A stretch of 28,949 bases of DNA from an uncultured Collinsella sp. GTDB lineage: Bacteria; Actinomycetota; Coriobacteriia; Coriobacteriales; Coriobacteriaceae. The stretch spans positions 1-28,949 of the forward strand of contig UQWS01000021.1 of assembly GCA_900544875.1 (NCBI GenBank), read 5' to 3'. Under the pieces are notes generated by a model, which ran no database searches, was not told the DNA's origin, and saw nothing but the letters and a program-made list of their open reading frames with translations. Shown piece after piece: positions 14,367-21,569 of this stretch; positions within the stretch are counted from its first letter, which is position 1, and each line of letters opens with the position of its first letter. Both the position numbers and the translations under genes were made by a program.

Positions 14367-17300
14367 ATGAGCAAACTCGTCGAGGGCATTAAGGACCGTG
14401 TGGTCGCTGCCGCACGCGAGGCCGCGCCCGCCGTTGCGGATGCCGCGCAGAAGGCTGCGACCGCTGCAGCCGAGAAAGTTGCCGAGGCTGTTGCCGAGGC
14501 CAAGAACGCGGCAGGGGAGACGCTCACCGCTGACGCAGCCACGCCCAACGTTGCCGAGTCCGTAACCGCCACCGCCGCCCACGCCCCCGAAGGCGCAATC
14601 TTCAACCCCGAGGCCGCCCGCGGCAACCTGCACCTGGGCATCGACGTGGGCTCCACCACCGTCAAGCTTGCCGTGCTCAACGATGACAACCAGATCGTCT
14701 ACGCCAAGTACCAGCGCCACCACACCGACGTCCGTGCCTGCGCCCGCGATCTGTTCGAGGGCGCCGCGACTGTGCTGCCGACGGCCCAGATGACCTGCGC
14801 CATCACCGGCTCGGGCGGTCTGCTGCTGTCCCAGTGGCTCGACTTGGAGTTTGTCCAGGAGGTCATCGCCAGCAAACGCGCCGTCGAGACCCTTATCCCG
14901 GCCACCGATGTCGCCATCGAGCTGGGCGGTGAGGACGCCAAGATCATCTACTTTGACAACGGCATCGAGCAGCGCATGAACGGCACCTGCGCCGGCGGCA
15001 CGGGCGCGTTCATCGATCAGATGGCCACTCTGCTGCACACCGACGCGAGCGGCCTCAACGAGCTCGCGGCCAACGCCACCACCATCTATCCCATCGCCAG
15101 CCGTTGCGGCGTCTTTGCCAAGACCGACGTGCAGCCGCTCCTCAACGAGGGCGCCCGCCCCGAGGACGTCGCCGCTTCCATCTTCCAGGCCGTCGTGACC
15201 CAGACCATCTCGGGCCTGGCGTGCGGCCGTCCCATTCGCGGTAACGTCGCCTTCCTGGGCGGCCCGCTGCAGTATCTCTCCGAGTTGCGCCACCGCTTCT
15301 ACCTCACGCTCAACCTGGACGAGGAGCACCGCATTGTGCCCCAAAACGCCCACCTGTTTGTGGCGAGCGGCGCTGCCATGGCGCACGAGTCCAACAAGCT
15401 CAGCACGTTCCCGCAGCTTATCGAGGCCATCGACAGCCTGGGTGACACGCAGGGTGCCGAGGTCGAGCGCCTGGATCCGCTCTTTGCCACCGACGAGGAC
15501 TTTGCCGAGTTCAAGAACCGCCACGACCAGGAAGTCGTCCCCAAGGGTAAGCTCGACGGCTACACCGGCCGCGTGTTCATCGGCATCGACGCCGGCTCCA
15601 CCACCATGAAGGCCGCGCTCGTGGGCGAGGACGGCCAGCTGTTGCACACCTGGTACGGCAACAACAACGGCGACATCCTGGGCACGGCCAAGGTCATCAT
15701 GGCCGATTTCTACAATCACATCCCTGCCGGCTGCACCATCGGCCACGTGACCACCACGGGCTACGGCGAGGCGCTGCTCATCGAGGCCCTCAAGGCCGAT
15801 TCCGGCGAGATCGAGACCGTCGCGCACCTGCGCGGCGCCAAGGCATTCCTGCCCGGTGTCGAGTTTATCCTGGACATCGGCGGCCAGGACATGAAGTGCC
15901 TGCGCGTGAAGGACGGCGTCATCGAGCACATTATGCTCAACGAGGCCTGCTCATCGGGCTGCGGCAGCTTTATCGAGAGCTTCGCCGTGTCCATGAACAT
16001 GGACGTGCGCGCGTTCGCCGATGCCGCCATCCATGCCAAGGCCCCGGTCGATTTGGGCAGCCGCTGCACGGTCTTTATGAACTCGCGCGTCAAGCAGGCG
16101 CAAAAGGAAGGTGCCACGGTGGGCGACATCGCGGCCGGCCTGTCCTATTCCGTCATCAAGAATGCCCTGTTCAAGGTCATTAAGCTGCGCGACCCCAAGG
16201 AGATCGGCAGCCAGGTGATCGTTCAGGGTGGCACCTTTATGTCCGATGCCACGCTGCGCGCATTTGAGCAGCTCACCGGCGTGCACGCCGTGCGTCCCGA
16301 CATCGCCGGCTGCATGGGTGCTTACGGTGCGGCCCTGCTCGCCCGCGACCGCGCCGGCGCCGACGGCACCTCGACCATCCTTTCTGCCGAGGACATCGCG
16401 CACCTCACCGTGACGCAAAAACACGTCCGCTGCGGCCGTTGCTCCAACAACTGCCAGCTCACCGTCAACGATTTTGGCGGCGGCAGGCGTTTCATTACCG
16501 GTAACCGCTGCGAGAAGGGTGCCGGCCACAAAAAGCAAAAAACCGAGGCTCCTAACCTCTTTAAAAAGAAAAACGAGCTGCTCTTTAACCGCGAGGTGCT
16601 GAGCCCCGACGAGGCCCCGCGCGGCACCGTGGGTATCCCGCGCGCACTCAACATGTACGAGAACTACCCCTTCTGGCATGCGTTCTTTACGCGCCTGGGC
16701 TTTAGCGTGCAGCTGTCCGACCAGTCGAGCAAGAAGACCTACCAGGCGGGCATCGAGTCCATGCCGTCCGAGAGCGTGTGCTATCCGGCAAAGATGAGCC
16801 ACGGCCATGTGATGAACCTTATCGACCGCGATGTCGACTTCATCTGGATGCCGTGCGTGCGCTGGGAGCGCAAGGAGGATCCGACGGCTGGCAACTGCTA
16901 TAACTGCCCCATCGTCATGAGCTACCCCACGGCGTTGGCACTCAACATCGACGAGATCCGCGAGCAGAACATCGAGTTCCTGTATCCGTTTGTGCCGTAT
17001 CACGACAAGACCGAGCTCAAGCGCCGTCTGTACCAGGTGCTCGCCGTCGACCGTGTGGCCGATGCGCAAGCCGGTCGCGGTCGCGTGCGTGGGCCCAAGA
17101 TCACGCGCTCCGAGGTCGATGCCGCTGTCAACGCTGCCTTTGAGGCCGATGCGCGTTTCCATGAGGACATCCAGACCATGGGCGAGGAGGCTCTTAAGTG
17201 GGTCGAGGACCACGGTGGCCACGGCATTGTGCTCGCCGGCCGCCCCTACCATAACGACCCCGAGATCAACCATGCCCTGCCCGAGCTTATCTCGAGCTTT

Positions 17301-19157
17301 GGCTTTGCGGTCTTTACCGAGGATTCGCTCGCGCACCTGGTAAAGCCTGAGCGTCCGATTCGCGTCGTCGACCAGTGGATGTACCACAGCCGCCTGTATG
17401 CCGTCGCCCGTTTTGTGACGATGCGCAACGACCTGGATCTGATCCAGCTCAATTCCTTCGGCTGTGGCCTGGACGCTCTGACCACCGACCAGGTGCAGGA
17501 AATCCTTGAGGCCAGCGGCAAGATCTACACCGTGCTCAAGATTGACGAGGTGTCCAACCTGGGCGCTGCGCGCATCCGCATCCGCTCGCTCATGGCGGCG
17601 CTCAAGGACCAGGAGGCCGAGCGCTTGGCCGAGGCTACGGCAGCGGGCGAGGCCTACGAGCAGGGCGACGCCGCGCCGGTGGCACCCTCCATGGATGCTC
17701 CCGCATTCGCGAGCCGCAAGTACACGTTCGAGGCGCAGCGTGAGAGCGCCTCGACCGCATGGCCCAAGGTGCCCTTTACCGAGCAGATGCGCGAGGAGGG
17801 TTACACCATCCTGTGCCCGCAGATGGCGCCGATCCACTTTGACCTGGTCAAAGAGGTGTTCCGCGGTGCCGGCTACAACCTGGAGCTGCTGCCCTCGACT
17901 GACCACGATGCCGTCGAGGCCGGTCTGCGCTATGTGAACAACGACATCTGCTATCCGTCGATCCTGGTGACGGGTCAGATCATGGAGGCCATCGAGAGCG
18001 GTCGGTACGACCTGTCCAAGACAGCCGTGGTCATCAGCCAGACCGGCGGTGGCTGCCGTGCCACCAACTACATCGCGCTTATCCGCAAGGCCCTGCGCGA
18101 GAGCGGCCACCCCGAGATTCCGGTGATCTCGCTTTCGGCCGTGGCGCTGGGCGAGGACAACCCCGGCTTTAAGATTACGCCGGCGCTGCTTAAGCAGGCA
18201 GTCTACGCGGTGCTCTTTGGCGACGTGATGATGCAGATGCTCTATCGTTGCCGCCCGTACGAGGCAACGCCCGGTGCGGCGAACGCACTCTACGAGGAGT
18301 ACATGGCGCGCGCCCGCAAGCTGGCGCCCAAGTTCAACAGGCATAACTACACCAAGCTGTGCCGCGAGGCCATCCGCGCGTTCGACTCCATGCCGCTCGT
18401 GGGCGAGGGCACCAAGCCGCGCGTGGGCGTGGTCGGCGAGATCTTGGTCAAGTTCCATCCCACGGCCAACAACCACGTGGTCGACGTTATCGAGCGCGAG
18501 GGCTGCGAGGCCGTGGTGCCGGGCCTGCTCGACTTCTTCCTGTACTCCATGAGCAACGCCGAGCTGCAGAAGGACGAGCTGGGAAGCTCTCCCACTACGC
18601 GCGCGGGCATGCAGGCGCTCATCAAGCTGGTGGACTGGATGCGCACGCCGGTGGAGGAGATGCTCGAGAAGTCCCGCCGCTTTGAGGCGCCCGAGCGCAT
18701 CGGCACCATGGCCGACAAGGCCCGCACAGTGCTTTCGGTGTGCAACAACATGGGCGAGGGCTGGCTGCTCACGGCTGAGATGCTCGACCTGATCGATCAC
18801 GGTGCGCCCAACATCATCTGCACGCAGCCCTTCGCGTGCCTGCCCAATCACGTGGTGGGCAAGGCCGTAATCAAGGAGCTGCGCCGCCAACATCCCGAGA
18901 GCAACATCGTCGCGGTGGACTACGACCCCGGCGCGTCCGAGGTCAACCAGCTCAACCGTATTAAGCTCATGATCAGCGTGGCCAAGGAGAACATGCGCGC
19001 CGGTAAGGGCTTTAAGCTCGAGAAGGTGGCGCCGCTCGCGATGGACGAGGTCACCGGCCAGATGCGCGCCCATGATGGCTGCGTGAGCTGCGGACCGGCC
19101 AGCGAGGAGGCCGTGGCATCGGTCGCTGAGCGCCTGGGACGCGGCATTAAGAAGTAG
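14367..19157 (+). CDS. Giant fused 2-hydroxyacyl-CoA dehydratase activase / dehydratase-like protein
   Basis: A 1596-residue cytosolic protein. Residues 1-80 are an alanine-rich, amphipathic, charged region. Activase domain 1 (about 86-340) has GIDVGSTTVK, Cys208 (NGTCAGGTGAF) and Cys247 (SRCGVF). Activase domain 2 (about 402-662) has GIDAGSTTMK, Cys528/Cys532 (EACSSGCGSF) and Cys567 (SRCTVF). In stand-alone activases one such cysteine pair per subunit holds a shared [4Fe-4S] cluster, so this chain may form it internally. A four-cysteine motif follows (Cys689, 692, 696 and 715). DUF2229-like and HgdB-like regions then run to the end, with NNDICYPS, QTGGGCRATNY, CTQPFACLPNHV and CVSCGP. The family couples ATP hydrolysis to low-potential electron transfer. 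The physiological substrate is unknown. A terminator follows. Confidence 0.92.
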   Translation: MSKLVEGIKDRVVAAAREAAPAVADAAQKAATAAAEKVAEAVAEAKNAAGETLTADAATPNVAESVTATAAHAPEGAIFNPEAARGNLHLGIDVGSTTVKLAVLNDDNQIVYAKYQRHHTDVRACARDLFEGAATVLPTAQMTCAITGSGGLLLSQWLDLEFVQEVIASKRAVETLIPATDVAIELGGEDAKIIYFDNGIEQRMNGTCAGGTGAFIDQMATLLHTDASGLNELAANATTIYPIASRCGVFAKTDVQPLLNEGARPEDVAASIFQAVVTQTISGLACGRPIRGNVAFLGGPLQYLSELRHRFYLTLNLDEEHRIVPQNAHLFVASGAAMAHESNKLSTFPQLIEAIDSLGDTQGAEVERLDPLFATDEDFAEFKNRHDQEVVPKGKLDGYTGRVFIGIDAGSTTMKAALVGEDGQLLHTWYGNNNGDILGTAKVIMADFYNHIPAGCTIGHVTTTGYGEALLIEALKADSGEIETVAHLRGAKAFLPGVEFILDIGGQDMKCLRVKDGVIEHIMLNEACSSGCGSFIESFAVSMNMDVRAFADAAIHAKAPVDLGSRCTVFMNSRVKQAQKEGATVGDIAAGLSYSVIKNALFKVIKLRDPKEIGSQVIVQGGTFMSDATLRAFEQLTGVHAVRPDIAGCMGAYGAALLARDRAGADGTSTILSAEDIAHLTVTQKHVRCGRCSNNCQLTVNDFGGGRRFITGNRCEKGAGHKKQKTEAPNLFKKKNELLFNREVLSPDEAPRGTVGIPRALNMYENYPFWHAFFTRLGFSVQLSDQSSKKTYQAGIESMPSESVCYPAKMSHGHVMNLIDRDVDFIWMPCVRWERKEDPTAGNCYNCPIVMSYPTALALNIDEIREQNIEFLYPFVPYHDKTELKRRLYQVLAVDRVADAQAGRGRVRGPKITRSEVDAAVNAAFEADARFHEDIQTMGEEALKWVEDHGGHGIVLAGRPYHNDPEINHALPELISSFGFAVFTEDSLAHLVKPERPIRVVDQWMYHSRLYAVARFVTMRNDLDLIQLNSFGCGLDALTTDQVQEILEASGKIYTVLKIDEVSNLGAARIRIRSLMAALKDQEAERLAEATAAGEAYEQGDAAPVAPSMDAPAFASRKYTFEAQRESASTAWPKVPFTEQMREEGYTILCPQMAPIHFDLVKEVFRGAGYNLELLPSTDHDAVEAGLRYVNNDICYPSILVTGQIMEAIESGRYDLSKTAVVISQTGGGCRATNYIALIRKALRESGHPEIPVISLSAVALGEDNPGFKITPALLKQAVYAVLFGDVMMQMLYRCRPYEATPGAANALYEEYMARARKLAPKFNRHNYTKLCREAIRAFDSMPLVGEGTKPRVGVVGEILVKFHPTANNHVVDVIEREGCEAVVPGLLDFFLYSMSNAELQKDELGSSPTTRAGMQALIKLVDWMRTPVEEMLEKSRRFEAPERIGTMADKARTVLSVCNNMGEGWLLTAEMLDLIDHGAPNIICTQPFACLPNHVVGKAVIKELRRQHPESNIVAVDYDPGASEVNQLNRIKLMISVAKENMRAGKGFKLEKVAPLAMDEVTGQMRAHDGCVSCGPASEEAVASVAERLGRGIKK

Positions 19158-19185
19158 ACGGCCCGCTTTGGGCTAGATGTGAGGC

Positions 19186-19224
19186 AAACGGGTGGTAGCC
19201 GTGCCGGCTACCACCCGTTTTTAC
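19186..19224 (+). terminator. Rho-independent terminator of the TetR-activase operon
   Basis: ACGGGTGGTAGCC (19188-19200) and GGCTACCACCCGT (19206-19218) pair perfectly over 13 bases around GTGCC and are followed by TTTT. It lies 30 bases after the stop codon. Confidence 0.95.
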
Positions 19225-19275
19225 TTGGACATCTGTTGCGTAAATGGCGTTGCAGGCGCTTTCAGCGGACTCGGA

Positions 19276-19406
19276 TTTCGGAAGTATGCGGCAAAATTTG
19301 AATAGGCCGAGCACACTGGATATGTCCAAGCTCTGTACCTGCGGTTTTATTGGCGAAAAACCGGGGTATGCTCGAGAGTTCCGGAATTTGCCGCATACTT
19401 CCGAAA
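19276..19406. repeat. 131-base element bounded by perfect 20-bp inverted repeats
   Basis: TTTCGGAAGTATGCGGCAAA (19276-19295) is repeated exactly in inverse orientation at 19387-19406. The 91 bases between them hold a smaller hairpin, CGGTTTT and AAAACCG, but no convincing gene. It lies in the 482-base gap between the giant dehydratase and the small membrane protein. Terminal inverted repeats and small size fit a non-autonomous mobile element. Confidence 0.8.
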
Positions 19407-19456
19407 ACAATGCCTCGGTGGCGCCAAAAATAGCCTCCGGAACCCTGAGATAATGA

Positions 19457-19548
19457 ACATATGTAGCCGTTCGCCGCAAATTACCGTCCGTTCATGGAAC
19501 CTATCTCCAACGAGTTGTAACCATATGGTTTGATGTTGGAAACATATG
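19457..19548. promoter_or_regulatory. Cluster of three CATATG-centred palindromes
   Basis: ACATATGT (19457-19464), AACCATATGGTT (19519-19530, perfect 12-base palindrome) and CATATG within AAACATATGATT (about 19541-19552) occur within 100 bases, upstream of the small membrane-protein gene. They may be binding sites of a regulator. No clear -35/-10 pair was found. Confidence 0.35.
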
Positions 19549-19599
19549 ATTGCCGGCAGGCCGTAGGTGACGTTTGCCCTGATATCGGAGGTTCCAGGT

Positions 19600-19638
19600 A
19601 TGTTTCGTGCTCCGTTAAACAACTATCGGTTGGGCTAA
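19600..19638 (+). CDS. Possible 12-codon leader peptide upstream of the small membrane protein
   Basis: An ATG with a strong GGAGG 8 bases upstream opens a frame encoding MFRAPLNNYRLG and ending in TAA at 19638. The ATG of the 149-residue gene begins 2 bases later and has no ribosome binding site of its own, so translation could be coupled through this short frame. There is no codon-level proof that the peptide is made. Confidence 0.35.
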   Translation: MFRAPLNNYRLG

Positions 19639-19639
19639 C

Positions 19640-20089
19640 ATGGATCGCCGTGTTATTTCGATAACCCTTGCAGTGGTTTGCCTGGCTGTGCTCCTGGGCG
19701 CTGCAGGGCAGTTTGCTATAAATCGAGAAACATCCTATATGCAGGAATGCGTTTCCGAAGGCTTTGCCATTGACGGTTACTATCGGGATGACAAAACAAG
19801 TCTGGAAACCCTGGCCTTTCTTGAAGAGGATAACCATCGTTGGCAACTGGTCGACAAAGACGGCAGCTGCGTTGACGGGCAGTTTAAGCGTACGGATGAT
19901 CCCAATATCCTGGTATTAAAGAAGGAAAACGGCGAAGAATTCGGCACGGTTCACGTTGCGTATATATCGCGCCGACGCAATCAGGGGCAGATTTACCTAA
20001 TTAGAAATACTAAGGTGACCCGATTTTATCTTGTGAGCACCGATCCGGCGTTTACGGTGGAGTCTGGCGATGTCGATGCGGACGTCTGA
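19640..20089 (+). CDS. Small membrane-anchored protein of unknown function
   Basis: A 149-residue protein. Residues 5-27 form one hydrophobic segment (VISITLAVVCLAVLLGAAGQF), either a signal anchor or an uncleaved signal; the rest is polar and likely outside the cell. The exported part has a beta-rich look with DGYYRDD, WQLVDKDGSC, GQFKRTDD and IYLIRNTKVTRFYLV, including two cysteines (Cys37 and a second near residue 77) that could form a disulfide. No family was recognised. The gene's own ribosome binding site is poor (see the leader frame at 19600). It is less GC-rich than its neighbours. Downstream, GCGGGG and CCCCGC around 20110-20135 could form a weak hairpin before the convergent DUF389 gene. 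Confidence 0.7.
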   Translation: MDRRVISITLAVVCLAVLLGAAGQFAINRETSYMQECVSEGFAIDGYYRDDKTSLETLAFLEEDNHRWQLVDKDGSCVDGQFKRTDDPNILVLKKENGEEFGTVHVAYISRRRNQGQIYLIRNTKVTRFYLVSTDPAFTVESGDVDADV

Positions 20090-20214
20090 TTCACGGCAAT
20101 AAAACAGCGAGCGGGGCTCGGGTGTGAACTGCACCCCGCAATTTGCTCGTGTCCGTATCGCGTCTGCGCCTCGTCGTAACTTGCGTCCGTGCGAGCACTC
20201 ATCCCGCGCCGGCA

Positions 20215-21354
20215 TCACTTCACATCGAACTCCACGCGATCGAGCTCGGGCACGTTGAGGTCGATAAGCTTGCGGGCGACGTGGCGGTCGTGCGCCCCGA
20301 GCGCCTCGCTCGTTGTCACATGGGCGACAATCTCGCGCTCGACAAGGCCCTCCTCGTCCCCTTCGGTAGACGAGGTCTCGACGGCGACGGTGTAATCCCT
20401 AAAGCCCGGCAGCACCGCGGCAAGCTCGCGTGTGGTCTCGGTGACGCCGTAGCCGTCCTGCACGCCGGCCTGTGCCGAGCCAATGGACCCCGCGGTCATG
20501 ACGATGCAGGGGATGGCAAAGATCACCGTACCCACGATGATGCGGCGGCGCACCTTGTGTGACAGCTCATCGACCTCGGCATTTTCCTCGGCGGTCACAA
20601 TGCCGTCGCCGTTGAGGTCGCGCTTGAGCGGCACGCGCAAAAGAAGTAGTACGGCTTCGGCCGCCAGCGCGATAAAGACGACGTTGATGCCAAACTCGTA
20701 AAGCGCCGAGAGAAACAGCGACCCGCTTGCGATGGCGATGCCATAGCCCGCCGCGCACAGGGGCGGCATGAGCGCGGTCGCCACGGCCACGCCGGCGATG
20801 AGCGTTGCGGGCTCCTGGTCGCGTGAGTTGCCTAGGCCGCCTGCAAAGCCGCCGGCGAGCGCGACAGCGAGGTTCCACACGGTGGGCGTCGAGTTGTCGA
20901 TAATGGCGGCTGTGGTGGCGCCAAGGGGCGAGAGCTTAAAGTACAACGTGGATGTGACCAGGCAAAAGGCCATTTGCAGCGCAAGGCCGGCGACGGCTTC
21001 GACGGTAATCTCGCGGTCGAGCGTGGCGATGCCATATGCCATGGCAAGGACCGATCCCATAAGCGGGCAGATGAGCATGGCGCCCACGATGGCGATGTCC
21101 GAATCGATATCGAGGCCAATACTTGCGATTAACATCGCGATGATGAGGATGCACAGGTGAGTGCCAGTCAGACGCGCCCCGTTTACAAAACGCTTGCGGA
21201 TCACGTGGTAGGGCGCGCGACCCTCGCGAATATTGAATGCGCGCTTTAGGAAGCGGGTGACGTTTTCCATGGCTTCGCTATGAGCGGGGCGGATGCCGTG
21301 ACGACGATGATGACGCTCGCGCAGTCGCTTGATCTGTTGTTTGTCGAGTTCCAT
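20215..21354 (-). CDS. DUF389-family membrane protein with an EF-hand-like loop
   Basis: A 379-residue integral membrane protein of the DUF389 family. The conserved core includes IDSDIAIVGAMLICPLMGSV (about 83-102), DNSTPTVWN (153-161), the repeated small-residue helix GGFAGGLG, and IAGVAVATALMPPLCAAGYG (about 186-205). Seven or so membrane segments lie between residues 64 and 292. An unusual feature is DLNGDGIVTAEE at 246-257, which fits the canonical EF-hand calcium loop with ligands at positions 1, 3, 5, 9 and 12; it lies in the polar loop before the last membrane helix. The C-terminal 80 residues are soluble. Function of the family is not established; a transport role is often guessed. 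It appears to be a single-gene unit. Confidence 0.88.
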   Translation of the reverse strand: MELDKQQIKRLRERHHRRHGIRPAHSEAMENVTRFLKRAFNIREGRAPYHVIRKRFVNGARLTGTHLCILIIAMLIASIGLDIDSDIAIVGAMLICPLMGSVLAMAYGIATLDREITVEAVAGLALQMAFCLVTSTLYFKLSPLGATTAAIIDNSTPTVWNLAVALAGGFAGGLGNSRDQEPATLIAGVAVATALMPPLCAAGYGIAIASGSLFLSALYEFGINVVFIALAAEAVLLLLRVPLKRDLNGDGIVTAEENAEVDELSHKVRRRIIVGTVIFAIPCIVMTAGSIGSAQAGVQDGYGVTETTRELAAVLPGFRDYTVAVETSSTEGDEEGLVEREIVAHVTTSEALGAHDRHVARKLIDLNVPELDRVEFDVK

Positions 21355-21506
21355 GCTTACCTCGTTTAGCTTCTGAGCCGCTTCTTGCGTCTGTCGTCTT
21401 TACTCTACACCGCGTTAGGCGAGGTGTCAGACAAGGTTTGTTGACCTGGAAGTCAGGACAATCGACATGGCTAAAACGCCGTGAGGATCATAAGAGTCAA
21501 ATAGAC

Positions 21507-21544
21507 AAAAAAGCGCGGGGCCGGTTTGATTCCGACCCCGCGCT
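21507..21544 (-). terminator. Rho-independent terminator of the OPT transporter gene
   Basis: On the minus strand AGCGCGGGGTCGG pairs with CCGGCCCCGCGCT (one G-U pair) around a 7-base loop, followed by TTTTTT. It begins about 25 bases after the OPT stop codon. Confidence 0.92.
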
Positions 21545-21569
21545 CTGCGCTGGTGCGTTGTTGTTCGGC

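Noticed and set aside
15951..19073. A 1040-codon open frame antisense to the giant dehydratase/activase
   Set aside because: It is a by-product of strong GC preference in third codon positions. The sense strand has clear domain motifs and a ribosome binding site, while the antisense product is His/Arg/Val-rich with no recognisable domain. The same explanation covers the long antisense frames at 14352-15929, 9326-10489, 5099-6100, 25517-26788 and 27377-28570.
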